From Bacteroidota bacterium (GTDB lineage: Bacteria; Bacteroidota; Ignavibacteria; Ignavibacteriales; Melioribacteraceae), in assembly GCA_021824635.1 (NCBI GenBank), contig JAKAKD010000031.1, positions 23,941 to 87,940 on the forward strand: a stretch of DNA of 64,000 bases, written 5' to 3'. Under the pieces are notes generated by a model. It had not been told where the DNA came from. It did not search any database and was given only the letters and a program-made list of their open reading frames with translations. The stretch's first letter is position 1, and every line of letters begins with the position of its first letter. Below, one piece after another: positions 8,403-16,528 of this stretch. The position numbers and the translations under genes are program-made.

Positions 8403-11045
8403 ATGCATCCTAAGAGTTTTGAAGAGATTCCTAAAGCCTATAACCCCAAAGAAACCGAAGACAAATGGTATAAATACTGGGAAGATCATAAACTATATCA
8501 TTCAGAAGTTGACGAGAGTAAAACTCCATACACAATTGTAATTCCGCCGCCGAACATTACGGGCATACTTCACATTGGTCATGTACTTAACAACACGCTT
8601 CAGGATATTTATATTCGCTACAAAAGGATGAAAGGATTTAATGCCTGCTGGGTACCGGGAATTGATCATGCTTCAATTTCTACAGAAGCAAAAGTTGTTG
8701 CTCTGCTCAAAGAAAAAAATATTACAAAGGATGATATCTCGCGCGAAGAATATTTAAAACACTGCTATGAATGGAAAGAAAAATACGGCGGAATAATTTT
8801 CCAGCAGTTGCGCAAACTGGGCGTTAGCTGCGATTGGCAGCGCGAGCGTTTCACAATGGACGATCATTACTATAAGAAAGTGATTGAAGCATTTGTTCAG
8901 CTTTATAAAGAGGGATTGATCTACCGCGGTTATAGAATGGTGAATTGGGATCCCGCTTCAAAATCCGCAATCTCTGATGAAGAAGTTTTTTTCAAAGAAG
9001 TTCAAGGAAAGCTTTGGTATTTACGATATCCGGTAAAAGATTCAAATGAGTTTATAATTGTTGCAACCACAAGACCCGAAACAATGCTTGGCGATACAGG
9101 CATTGCCGTTAATCCGGAAGATGAGAGATACAAACATCTTATTGGAAAGACCATAATTCTTCCAATTGTTGGAAGAGAGATTCCTCTCTTTGCAGATGAA
9201 TATGTTGACAAAGAATTTGGAACGGGCGCTGTTAAAGTTACACCGGCACATGACGTGAATGACTACGATATGGGAATGCGTCATAAACTTGAGATAATAA
9301 ATATATTTAATGAAAACGTTTCTACAAACGGAAACGTACCAAAAGAATTTCAAGAATTGGACCGTTATGTAGTTAGAGCAAAAGTTGTTGCTCGTCTTGA
9401 AGAACTGGGATTTATTCACAAGATTGAAGACTACACAAATAAGGTCGGCTATTCTCAGCGCGGAAACGTTCCCATTGAACCTTATCTTTCTGAACAATGG
9501 TTTATGAAGATGGATGATCTTTGTAAACCCGCTTTGCAAGTTGTGCTCGATGGAAAGGTTAAGTTTCATCCCGGACATTGGGTTAAGACTTACGAGCATT
9601 GGATGTCGGGAATTCGCGACTGGTGTATCTCACGGCAATTGTGGTGGGGGCACCGTATACCGGTTTGGTATCACAAAAACACACAAGAAATTTATTGCGA
9701 AGTTGAGCCGCCAAAAGATATTGAGAACTGGCATCAAGAAGAAGATGTTTTAGATACTTGGGCGTCAAGCTGGCTCTGGGCTCAGGATGTTTTTACCAAT
9801 CAAAGAGAACAAAATTATTATTACCCGACCGATCTTCTTGTAACAGCTCCGGATATTATTTTCTTCTGGGTTGCACGAATGATCATCGCCGGTCTGCATT
9901 TCAAAAAACAGATTCCATTTAAGGATGTTTACCTTACAAGTCTTGTCCGTGACATGCAAGGAAGGAAAATGAGCAAGTCACTTGGCAATTCTCCGGATCC
10001 TCTTGATCTTATTGATGAATACGGCGCCGATGCTCTCCGCTTTGCAATCATTTATATAGCTCCGCTTGGTCAGGACGTTATGTTCAGCAACGATAAATGT
10101 GAGATCGGAAGAAACTTTGCAAACAAAATGTGGAACGCCGGAAGATTTTTATTGATGAATCTTGCCGCTCGTCAGGATGGAACTCCCGGCATTAAATTAA
10201 ATCCGGCTTTAAAAGAGAAACATATTGATTTCACAGACCGATGGATTATGTCGCGGTTTCAAACGACACTTAAAGAACTCAACGATGCGTTTGATAAATT
10301 TGAAGTTAACAACGCATCAAAAATTGTTTATTCTTATGTATGGAATGATTTCTGCGACTGGTACATTGAACTTTCGAAACAACGGTTGTACTCGGCAGAT
10401 GAAGAAGTAAAATCTGCCGTTCTCACTAGAGCCATCTCATTGTATGAAGAGATGCTTAAACTTGTTCATCCTTTCATGCCTTTTATCACAGAAGAAATAT
10501 GGCAACTACTCGACGAAAGGAAAGAAGGCGAAAGTATCTCTATCTCTACTTTCCCGGTATTCAACGAAAAATTGATTAATAAAAACGCCGAAGAGGAAAT
10601 TCTGTTTGTTCAGAATGTTGTAACGGCAATAAGAAATATCCGCGGCGAAATGAATCTCCCTCCGTCAAAGCAGATAAATGTTTTTTTGAAAAGCAGTGCC
10701 GTTACTTTAGAACAAGAAAAATATATAAAATCACTTGTCCGTATAAATGAACTAACCGTTGACGTTGATATGCAAAAACCAAAAGCCAGTGCTTCCGCCG
10801 TTGTAAAGGGCTGCGATATTTTCATCCCGCTTGAGGGCTTGATTGATCTGAATGTTGAACGCGCAAGAATCGAAAAAGAAATTGCACGGCTATTAACTTC
10901 ATTTGAGAATGTTCGCAAAAAACTTTCTAATGAGGGATTTGTTGCAAAAGCTCCCGCAGATGTAATTGAAAAGGAAAAAACAAAGTTAGCCGACTGGGAA
11001 AAGTCACTGGTAAAACTTCAATCTATTTTAGAAGATTTGAACTGA
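8403..11045 (+). CDS. valS: Valine--tRNA ligase
   Basis: An 880-residue class Ia aminoacyl-tRNA synthetase. The catalytic HIGH motif is at residues 57-60, directly after PPPNITGI, and KMSKS is at 522-526, inside GRKMSKSLGNSPDP. The editing (CP1) domain carries TTRPETMLGDTGIAVNP and GTGAVKVTPAHDVNDYDMG, which mark ValS rather than IleS. The C-terminal anticodon-binding domain is followed by the valyl-specific coiled coil (about 815-880, rich in Glu, Lys and Leu). It charges tRNA-Val in the cytoplasm. The length is normal and the gene appears intact. Confidence 0.98.
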   Translation: MHPKSFEEIPKAYNPKETEDKWYKYWEDHKLYHSEVDESKTPYTIVIPPPNITGILHIGHVLNNTLQDIYIRYKRMKGFNACWVPGIDHASISTEAKVVALLKEKNITKDDISREEYLKHCYEWKEKYGGIIFQQLRKLGVSCDWQRERFTMDDHYYKKVIEAFVQLYKEGLIYRGYRMVNWDPASKSAISDEEVFFKEVQGKLWYLRYPVKDSNEFIIVATTRPETMLGDTGIAVNPEDERYKHLIGKTIILPIVGREIPLFADEYVDKEFGTGAVKVTPAHDVNDYDMGMRHKLEIINIFNENVSTNGNVPKEFQELDRYVVRAKVVARLEELGFIHKIEDYTNKVGYSQRGNVPIEPYLSEQWFMKMDDLCKPALQVVLDGKVKFHPGHWVKTYEHWMSGIRDWCISRQLWWGHRIPVWYHKNTQEIYCEVEPPKDIENWHQEEDVLDTWASSWLWAQDVFTNQREQNYYYPTDLLVTAPDIIFFWVARMIIAGLHFKKQIPFKDVYLTSLVRDMQGRKMSKSLGNSPDPLDLIDEYGADALRFAIIYIAPLGQDVMFSNDKCEIGRNFANKMWNAGRFLLMNLAARQDGTPGIKLNPALKEKHIDFTDRWIMSRFQTTLKELNDAFDKFEVNNASKIVYSYVWNDFCDWYIELSKQRLYSADEEVKSAVLTRAISLYEEMLKLVHPFMPFITEEIWQLLDERKEGESISISTFPVFNEKLINKNAEEEILFVQNVVTAIRNIRGEMNLPPSKQINVFLKSSAVTLEQEKYIKSLVRINELTVDVDMQKPKASASAVVKGCDIFIPLEGLIDLNVERARIEKEIARLLTSFENVRKKLSNEGFVAKAPADVIEKEKTKLADWEKSLVKLQSILEDLN

Positions 11046-11105
11046 TGAATTATTCTGAGAAATGAAGTATATTTAATAAGAATTAGGTGGGCTAGGTTAT
11101 ATTTG

Positions 11106-12416
11106 ATGAAGCAATTAGAAATTGAATTTGAACGAGAACCGGTTGAACGTTCGACCTTGTCTTACAACAAAAGATTAGAAAATTTAACGCGCTGCGATCT
11201 AAGCTTTATTGGGAAAAACGGACGCAACTCACTTCACAACGTACATTCATTCCCGGCAAAATTTCCCCCGCAGCTTCCAAATATATTTATTCAGGAATTA
11301 ACCAAAGAGAACGATATTGTTCTAGACCCCATGATGGGTTCATGTACGACCCTAATCGAAGCACTAAGATTAAAAAGAATTGCTTACGGATGCGACATTG
11401 ATCCGCTATCTATATTAATTGCCAAAGCAAAACTAAATTCGATTAATGTTGAGAAAGTTTTTCAAACCGGAAAGTCGGTAGTAAATTTAGCATTCAAACA
11501 TTTCTCTGACAAAAAATCGAAAAAAGAGATTCTAAACTTTTTTGATGAAAAGACTTTGAATTTTGTTGATTACTGGTTCAGGAAAGAAACTCAATTAGAA
11601 TTATACACACTTGTTCAACAGATAAATAAATTAGAAGATGAACAAACTAAGAACTTCCTTAAATTAATTTTATCTTCCATTATTGTTACAAAGAGCGGCG
11701 GCGTCTCTCTTGCAACAGATTTAGCCCACACAAGACCGCACATTGCAAAGGATAAGTCCCCATCTTCAGCGTTTGAAGATTTCAACAAGAAACTTTCTTC
11801 CTTGTTGAAAAATTATACTCCTCTTGAGAATCCCATTTTCAAAATATTTCATTCGAATGCAAAAGCAATTCCGCTTGAAACCAACAGTGTAGATTTAATT
11901 ATCACTTCGCCTCCTTATGCAAACAATGCTATTGATTATTTACGAGCTCATAAATTCTCTTTAGTTTGGTTCGGATATTCTCTTGAAAACATTTCTGAAG
12001 TCCGAAACGATTTTATTGGGAATAATTCCTTCAAAGGGAAAACATTTTTGCCGTTACCAATAAGATGTATGACTGTTATCAACAAGGTTCAAGAGGTTGA
12101 TAGACAAAAAGGTATGGCTCTACATAGTTATTATACAGAAATGTTTTTGGTAATTCGGGAAATGTATCGTGTAATAAAACCCAAAAAAGCTGTAGTGATT
12201 GTAGTTGCTTCCTCGGTGATTAAAGGAGTAGATACTTTAACGCACGAATGTTTATCTGACATCGGCAAAGAAATTGGTTTTAACCTAATTGGCATTAACC
12301 AAAGGCAGCTTGATAGAGATAAGCGTATGATGCCTACGCGTTGGAAGCGCGATCAAACATCTCAAATCGAAACAAGAATGCACGAAGAACATGTGATAAT
12401 TTTCCAAAAAACATGA
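11106..12416 (+). CDS. DNA amino-methyltransferase (probably N4-cytosine) of a type II restriction-modification pair
   Basis: A 436-residue S-adenosylmethionine-dependent DNA methyltransferase. The region HNVHSFPAKFPPQLPNIFI is motif X-like, DPMMGSCTT at residues 74-82 is motif I, and SPPY at 268-271 is motif IV. SPPY favours N4-cytosine over N6-adenine methylation. About 185 residues separate motifs I and IV, so the target recognition domain probably lies between them (alpha-class order). The frame opens at a TTG just before, but ATG at 11106 is the better start. It ends 7 bases before the endonuclease gene, so the two form an operon that methylates and cleaves the same site. Confidence 0.88.
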   Translation: MKQLEIEFEREPVERSTLSYNKRLENLTRCDLSFIGKNGRNSLHNVHSFPAKFPPQLPNIFIQELTKENDIVLDPMMGSCTTLIEALRLKRIAYGCDIDPLSILIAKAKLNSINVEKVFQTGKSVVNLAFKHFSDKKSKKEILNFFDEKTLNFVDYWFRKETQLELYTLVQQINKLEDEQTKNFLKLILSSIIVTKSGGVSLATDLAHTRPHIAKDKSPSSAFEDFNKKLSSLLKNYTPLENPIFKIFHSNAKAIPLETNSVDLIITSPPYANNAIDYLRAHKFSLVWFGYSLENISEVRNDFIGNNSFKGKTFLPLPIRCMTVINKVQEVDRQKGMALHSYYTEMFLVIREMYRVIKPKKAVVIVVASSVIKGVDTLTHECLSDIGKEIGFNLIGINQRQLDRDKRMMPTRWKRDQTSQIETRMHEEHVIIFQKT

Positions 12417-12423
12417 GGGGAAT

Positions 12424-13263
12424 ATGTTATTAGATAAACTTAGAAAAGAATATCACAAAGAACTTAGCAATACAATACTAAAAGTTGATGCGGGCGGTAT
12501 TCCCTCGAATTCCGATAAATATAGCGAAATAAGCGTTACACTTGCTCGCAATATCATCAGCCAAATTGGTGAGACTGGAAACATACCTAGACAATCCGGG
12601 CAAACATCCGGCAAAGTATTTGAGACTATAACAAAAAAATATTTAGAAAAAGCGTTTCAACTTTTAGTACACTTGCGCCCGGGTAAATGGGAATTTGAAC
12701 TAGGAAAACGAATTGAAGAATTTGAACAATATGAGCATCTTTCTCATCTAGCCAAAGCATTAGAAAAGAATAAGGAATTACATGCAGCTCTTGGTGACTA
12801 TATTATAAATCCTGACATAGTTGTTGGGAAACGACCTGTTGATGATAAAGAAATTAATAAAAAAGGAACCATTCTTAAAAAGAATGATGTGTCGTCTAAA
12901 CTCACTCCAATTCGATTAACCAATTCAAAGATTGTTCTTCTTCATGCAAGTATTTCTTGTAAGTGGACAATCAGAAGCGACCGTTCACAGAATGCTAGAA
13001 CTGAGGGATTAAATCTCATTCGCAATAGAAAAGGGAAAACGCCACACATAGCTATTGTAACAGCAGAACCATATCCGCAAAGAATTGCTTCCCTGGCTCT
13101 GGGAACAGGTGACATTGATTGTGTTTATCATTTTGCCCTACCCGAAATGCAGAAGGCAGCTTTAAAACTAAACAACGAAGCTGTTTTAGAAACATTGGCT
13201 TTGATGGTAAATGGTAAACGATTACGTGACATTAGTGATTTACCATTTGATCTGACTAGCTAA
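12424..13263 (+). CDS. NgoMIV-family type II restriction endonuclease
   Basis: A 279-residue protein resembling the NgoMIV family (PD-(D/E)XK fold). The C-terminal half contains HASISCKWTIRSDR, LNLIRNRKG, PHIAIVTAEPYPQRIASLAL and GTGDIDCVYHF. Catalytic residues can be aligned by spacing with NgoMIV: Glu67 with Glu70, Asp131 with Asp140, Lys180 of the SxCK motif with Lys187, and Glu194 with Glu201. The Lys-to-Glu distance of 14 residues is identical. Family members act as tetramers and cut CCGG-containing sites; NgoMIV itself cuts GCCGGC. The exact site here is inferred, not shown. The gene follows its methyltransferase by 7 bases and all catalytic residues are present. Confidence 0.88.
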   Translation: MLLDKLRKEYHKELSNTILKVDAGGIPSNSDKYSEISVTLARNIISQIGETGNIPRQSGQTSGKVFETITKKYLEKAFQLLVHLRPGKWEFELGKRIEEFEQYEHLSHLAKALEKNKELHAALGDYIINPDIVVGKRPVDDKEINKKGTILKKNDVSSKLTPIRLTNSKIVLLHASISCKWTIRSDRSQNARTEGLNLIRNRKGKTPHIAIVTAEPYPQRIASLALGTGDIDCVYHFALPEMQKAALKLNNEAVLETLALMVNGKRLRDISDLPFDLTS

Positions 13264-13371
13264 ATTTTCCAATTATTAAAACTTCCCAGCTAGGATAAAT
13301 TGCAAACAATTTTTTACCACTAGGTACATAGATGCCGTTTTCTTTATTTCACGGTCTTTATTCTTTATATT

Positions 13372-13381
13372 AACGTACGTT
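13372..13381. promoter_or_regulatory. Palindrome AACGTACGTT, likely TetR operator
   Basis: A perfect 10-bp palindrome lies 20 bases upstream of the ATG of the TetR-family gene at 13401. Two further pairs (13369-13370 with 13383-13384) extend it after one mismatch. Position and symmetry suit autorepression by the encoded dimer. The link is inference. Confidence 0.55.
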
Positions 13382-13400
13382 CATTAAACTCTGGGATTCA

Positions 13401-14003
13401 ATGAAACATCCGGACACAAAAGAGAAAATACTTAATGCTGCTTTAGATTTTTTCTCCCGGCATGGTTATTCGGGCGCATCAATACGCCAAATCTCGCGCG
13501 CCGTTGGAATACGTGAAAGCGCTATTTATAACCATTATAAATCCAAAGAAGAAATTTTTTTAGCAATTCTTTCCTCTTTCAAATTAAAAACCATCAGCAA
13601 AGAAATTCTAAGCGATGATTTGTTAGACGAAGTAATTAATCCCGATAAATTTCTTAAAACATTTGCCAGGCGGTTAATAGAACATTGGAACAAACCCGGA
13701 GAAAGAAAATTTATCCGCGTCCTTTTGATGGAACAATTTACTCATATTAGCAACAAAGAGCTTTCCACAACAGATTACCTGAGCGAGCTTAGAGAAATTT
13801 GCAGACTCATATTTAGCGAGATGGTGAAAACAAAAATAATAAAGCCGCTGGATCCCGGACTTCTTTCGGAAGAATTTACCGCGCCGCTTTTTTTAATCAG
13901 AACGGAATATCTATCTTCTGATGATTTCGTAGATATTAACACCGTTTATGAACGAGCCAATAAGCACGTTGAGTTTTTCTGGAAAGCAATTAGAATTAAA
14001 TAA
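13401..14003 (+). CDS. TetR-family transcriptional regulator
   Basis: A 200-residue regulator with the canonical TetR N-terminal DNA-binding domain (residues about 5-55): KILNAALDFFSRHGY, then the helix-turn-helix SIRQISRAVGIRESAIYNHYKSKEEI. The C-terminal ligand domain is divergent and gives no ligand hint. A palindrome sits just upstream of the start, so autoregulation is likely. It is flanked by the restriction operon and by the dehydratase/microcompartment genes on the same strand. The 400-bp gap after it makes control of the following operon possible but unproven. Multidrug or metabolite sensing is typical of the family. Confidence 0.92.
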   Translation: MKHPDTKEKILNAALDFFSRHGYSGASIRQISRAVGIRESAIYNHYKSKEEIFLAILSSFKLKTISKEILSDDLLDEVINPDKFLKTFARRLIEHWNKPGERKFIRVLLMEQFTHISNKELSTTDYLSELREICRLIFSEMVKTKIIKPLDPGLLSEEFTAPLFLIRTEYLSSDDFVDINTVYERANKHVEFFWKAIRIK

Positions 14004-14043
14004 TTTTTTAGGATCATTCACCATATTATATTGTATAAAACCG

Positions 14044-14070
14044 AAAGCGGAAAAAAATTTTTCTCGCTTT
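14044..14070. terminator. Hairpin after the TetR gene, possible terminator
   Basis: Arms AAAGCG (14044-14049) and CGCTTT (14065-14070) enclose an A7/T5 stretch that can extend the stem. It lies 41 bases after the TetR stop. The following T-rich DNA is interrupted, so termination strength is doubtful. Confidence 0.4.
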
Positions 14071-14401
14071 GATAATTTCTTTACTTTATTCTTTTCTACA
14101 ATTTATTTTATTTTAAGTAAAGGAATTTCGGACATGTTGCTTTTATTTAAAAACCAACAACACGGGAGGTGTTCGGTAAGCGGTAGATATAGACAACTGG
14201 GTTAACACACATAAAGTTGCTATCAGAAAAAAAATTTACCACGCAGAAACAAACTTTGGCATTACTGGGGATTATATAAATAATTTGCTGAGTCATTCTA
14301 TTTAACGCAGACCCGGAGTGAATTCTGAATGAATAATTCTCGGATACTCTTCGTTGACAGGTCAAGTCAGACTGATGCATGGAATGATAAATGGAGGTAA
14401 T
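14071..14401. other. Non-coding leader region before the dehydratase/BMC operon
   Basis: About 330 bases without a supportable gene. Short frames here have no homology-like character. I see no known riboswitch core. Only the ribosome binding site GGAGG at 14393-14397 in front of ATG 14402 is clear. The promoter of the following operon should lie here. Confidence 0.4.
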
Positions 14402-15358
14402 ATGTTTCTACAATACGAACCCAACAAACAAAACATTATTCAAGCACACGATTGGATACAAAATAGAATTCACCGTACGCCGATTTTTTCTTCAAAATCG
14501 TTAAACTCAATTTTAGAATGCCGGCTCTATTTCAAATGCGAAAATCTCCAGAAAGTTGGAGCGTTTAAATACAGAGGGGCAAGTTTAGCCGTACTCTCGT
14601 TGCCTAAATCTGATTTTAAAAAGGGAGTTGCCACACATTCATCCGGAAATCATGCCGCCGCACTAGCGCTTGCAGCAAAGACGAGAAACATTCCCGCTTA
14701 TATCGTAATGCCGCGAACAGCGCCGCAAATTAAAAAAGCAGCAGTAGAGGGTTATGGCGCAAAAATTATTTTTTGCGAACCGACTCTTAAAGCAAGAGAA
14801 GAAGCTCTTGCTAAAGTTGTTGCTGAAACCGGAGCTACTTTCGTTCATCCTTTTGATAATTATACTATTATAACCGGGCAGGCAACTTGTGCCAAAGAAA
14901 TCTTCGAAGAGCTGGGTGAATTGGACTATCTAATTTCTCCCGTTGGTGGCGGAGGATTATTAAGCGGAACTTGTTTGAGTGCAAAGTATTTTTCTCCAAG
15001 CACAAAAGTTATTGGCGCAGAACCAAAGGGCGCAGATGATGCTTTCCGGTCTTTAAAAGAAGGTGTCATTCAACCATCTACAAATCCCCAGACCATTTGC
15101 GATGGGTTGCTCACTCAATTGAGTGAAAAAACTTTTTCTATTATTAAAAAAAATGTAAGTGAAATAATTACAGCAGAAGAAGAAACAATTATCTCTGCCA
15201 TGAGAATGATTTGGGAAAGGATGAAAATTATTGTTGAGCCCTCAGCCGCGGTTCCACTTGCTGTAGTTTTAGAGAATAAGAAAAAATTTCTGGGTAAGCG
15301 TGTTGGTTTAATTCTTTCCGGCGGAAATGTTGACTTAAACAAGCTTCCGTGGGATTAA
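14402..15358 (+). CDS. PLP-dependent serine/threonine dehydratase (serine racemase-like)
   Basis: A 318-residue fold-type II PLP enzyme. Visible motifs are the cofactor lysine context KVGAFKYRGA, the serine/asparagine loop SSGNHAAALALAA, the glycine-rich phosphate loop PVGGGGLLSGT, and LSGGNVDLNKLPW at the end. It lacks the C-terminal ACT-type regulatory domain of biosynthetic IlvA, as in catabolic threonine dehydratases and serine racemases. The reaction would be deamination of L-threonine or L-serine to the 2-oxo acid, or racemisation; substrate cannot be fixed. The frame opens earlier, but ATG at 14402 has the strong GGAGG site. It precedes a microcompartment shell gene by 56 bases, suggesting the same operon. 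Confidence 0.88.
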   Translation: MFLQYEPNKQNIIQAHDWIQNRIHRTPIFSSKSLNSILECRLYFKCENLQKVGAFKYRGASLAVLSLPKSDFKKGVATHSSGNHAAALALAAKTRNIPAYIVMPRTAPQIKKAAVEGYGAKIIFCEPTLKAREEALAKVVAETGATFVHPFDNYTIITGQATCAKEIFEELGELDYLISPVGGGGLLSGTCLSAKYFSPSTKVIGAEPKGADDAFRSLKEGVIQPSTNPQTICDGLLTQLSEKTFSIIKKNVSEIITAEEETIISAMRMIWERMKIIVEPSAAVPLAVVLENKKKFLGKRVGLILSGGNVDLNKLPWD

Positions 15359-15414
15359 ATATTTCTATGCGTAAGTATTTACACAAAAAATAAAATTTAA
15401 ACATGGAGTTATAA

Positions 15415-15693
15415 ATGACATTAGAAGCACTAGGTATGATTGAAACAAAAGGACTCATCGGTTCAATCGAAGCAGCAGATGCAATGGTAAAGGCAGCAAA
15501 CGTAAAATTAATTGGCAAAGAGACAATCGGTGGAGGATACGTAACGGTTATGGTGCGCGGAGATGTTGGCGCGGTAAAAGCGGCAACCGACGCAGGCGCT
15601 GCGGCAGCCCAAAGAGTTGGTGAGCTTGTTTCGGTACACGTTATTCCTCGTCCCCATAGTGATGTTGAAATGATTCTTCCGTCAACAAAATAA
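15415..15693 (+). CDS. Bacterial microcompartment hexameric shell protein (BMC-H, PduA/EutM type)
   Basis: A 92-residue single BMC domain. Typical parts are [19 protein letters not shown] at the start, the pore-loop region [28 protein letters not shown], and the ending [14 protein letters not shown]. Length and order match canonical BMC-H proteins, which form hexamers that tile the shell of protein-bounded metabolic organelles. The pore loop reads TIGGG where many homologues have KIGSG. No pentameric vertex protein (BMC-P) or trimeric shell gene is present in the window, so shell closure would need genes elsewhere. A GGAG ribosome site precedes ATG. It lies 16 bases before the aldolase gene. 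Confidence 0.95.
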   Translation: MTLEALGMIETKGLIGSIEAADAMVKAANVKLIGKETIGGGYVTVMVRGDVGAVKAATDAGAAAAQRVGELVSVHVIPRPHSDVEMILPSTK

Positions 15694-15709
15694 TTTGTAG
15701 GAGTTTTAA

Positions 15710-16483
15710 TTGAGCTCAGGTTTATATTCCCTCAAGAATGATCTTATTGAGGTTGGAAAAAGAATTTACGCCAAAGGATACGTGGCTTCTAATGATGGCA
15801 ATATCAGCGTGCGGCTTGATGAACAAAAAATTTTAATAACGCCTTCCGGTGTTAGCAAAGGTTTCATGAAACAGTCAGACATGCTGATTGTAAACCTTGA
15901 CGGCATTGTTCTGAGCGGAGACAAAAAACCTTCTTCTGAACTTCCGATGCATTTACAAATCTATAAAGAAAGACCCGATGTGAACAGCGTCTGTCATGCG
16001 CATCCGGTTTATGCTACCGGATTTGCTGTCGCGGGAATTCCGCTGGATATGTGTGTCCTTCCGGAAGTTATTGTTTCTCTTGGTACAGTTCCGCTTGTAG
16101 AATACGGAGCGCCGGGAACCAATGAGTATTTCAAATCTATGTTAGAATATTTAAAAGATCACGATGCGTTTCTTTTGGCAAATCATGGTGTGGTTACGGT
16201 TGGAAAAGATATTTTGGGCGCGTACCACAAAATGGAAACGGTTGAACACTTTGCCAACATTGTTTTTGTTTCTCTTCAAATAGGAAAGATGAAAACATTT
16301 TCTCGAGAGCAAATTGAAAAATTAATTAGCCAAAGAGAAAAGTTCGGCGTAACAACAAAAGCAACATGCGTTTCTGAGAAAAAGAATTCCGAATCACTTA
16401 ATAATGGCCCGAAAGCAGAAATTCCGAGCAAAGAACTAATAAAGAAAATCACAGATGAGGTTCTGGGACAAATCCGTAAGTAA
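15710..16483 (+). CDS. Class II aldolase with a C-terminal encapsulation-peptide-like tail
   Basis: A 257-residue class II (zinc) aldolase/adducin-fold enzyme like L-fuculose-1-phosphate aldolase. SNDGNISVRL binds substrate phosphate, Glu77 is the likely catalytic acid/base, and His96, His98 (CHAHP) and His159 (ANHG) match the zinc ligands. The core ends near residue 215. A polar linker (about 220-238) and a short amphipathic helix containing LIKKITDEVLGQI follow at the C-terminus. This is the layout of encapsulation peptides that direct enzymes into microcompartments. The start is TTG with TAGGAG upstream. The adjacent BMC-H gene supports encapsulation. Cleavage of a deoxysugar phosphate to lactaldehyde and DHAP is the likely reaction, by analogy. 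Confidence 0.88.
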   Translation: MSSGLYSLKNDLIEVGKRIYAKGYVASNDGNISVRLDEQKILITPSGVSKGFMKQSDMLIVNLDGIVLSGDKKPSSELPMHLQIYKERPDVNSVCHAHPVYATGFAVAGIPLDMCVLPEVIVSLGTVPLVEYGAPGTNEYFKSMLEYLKDHDAFLLANHGVVTVGKDILGAYHKMETVEHFANIVFVSLQIGKMKTFSREQIEKLISQREKFGVTTKATCVSEKKNSESLNNGPKAEIPSKELIKKITDEVLGQIRK

Positions 16484-16490
16484 AATATTG

Positions 16491-16518
16491 TTTAATGATT
16501 TTTTTAACGATCATTAAA
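16491..16518. terminator. Bidirectional hairpin between aldolase and lipid kinase genes
   Basis: Perfect 9-bp arms (16491-16499 and 16510-16518) lie between two convergent genes, 7 bases after the aldolase stop. The loop carries a T run on the plus strand. It is AT-rich, so moderately strong at best. Confidence 0.5.
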
Positions 16519-16528
16519 TTTATATTTA

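Noticed and set aside
9042..9599. 185-codon reverse frame inside valS
   Set aside because: Antisense shadow of valS; Cys/Asn/Phe-rich composition, no start signal.
11106..13263. Avoidance of GCCGGC as support for the predicted restriction site
   Set aside because: Reading the window shows many GCCGGC sites, so avoidance does not hold and was not used.
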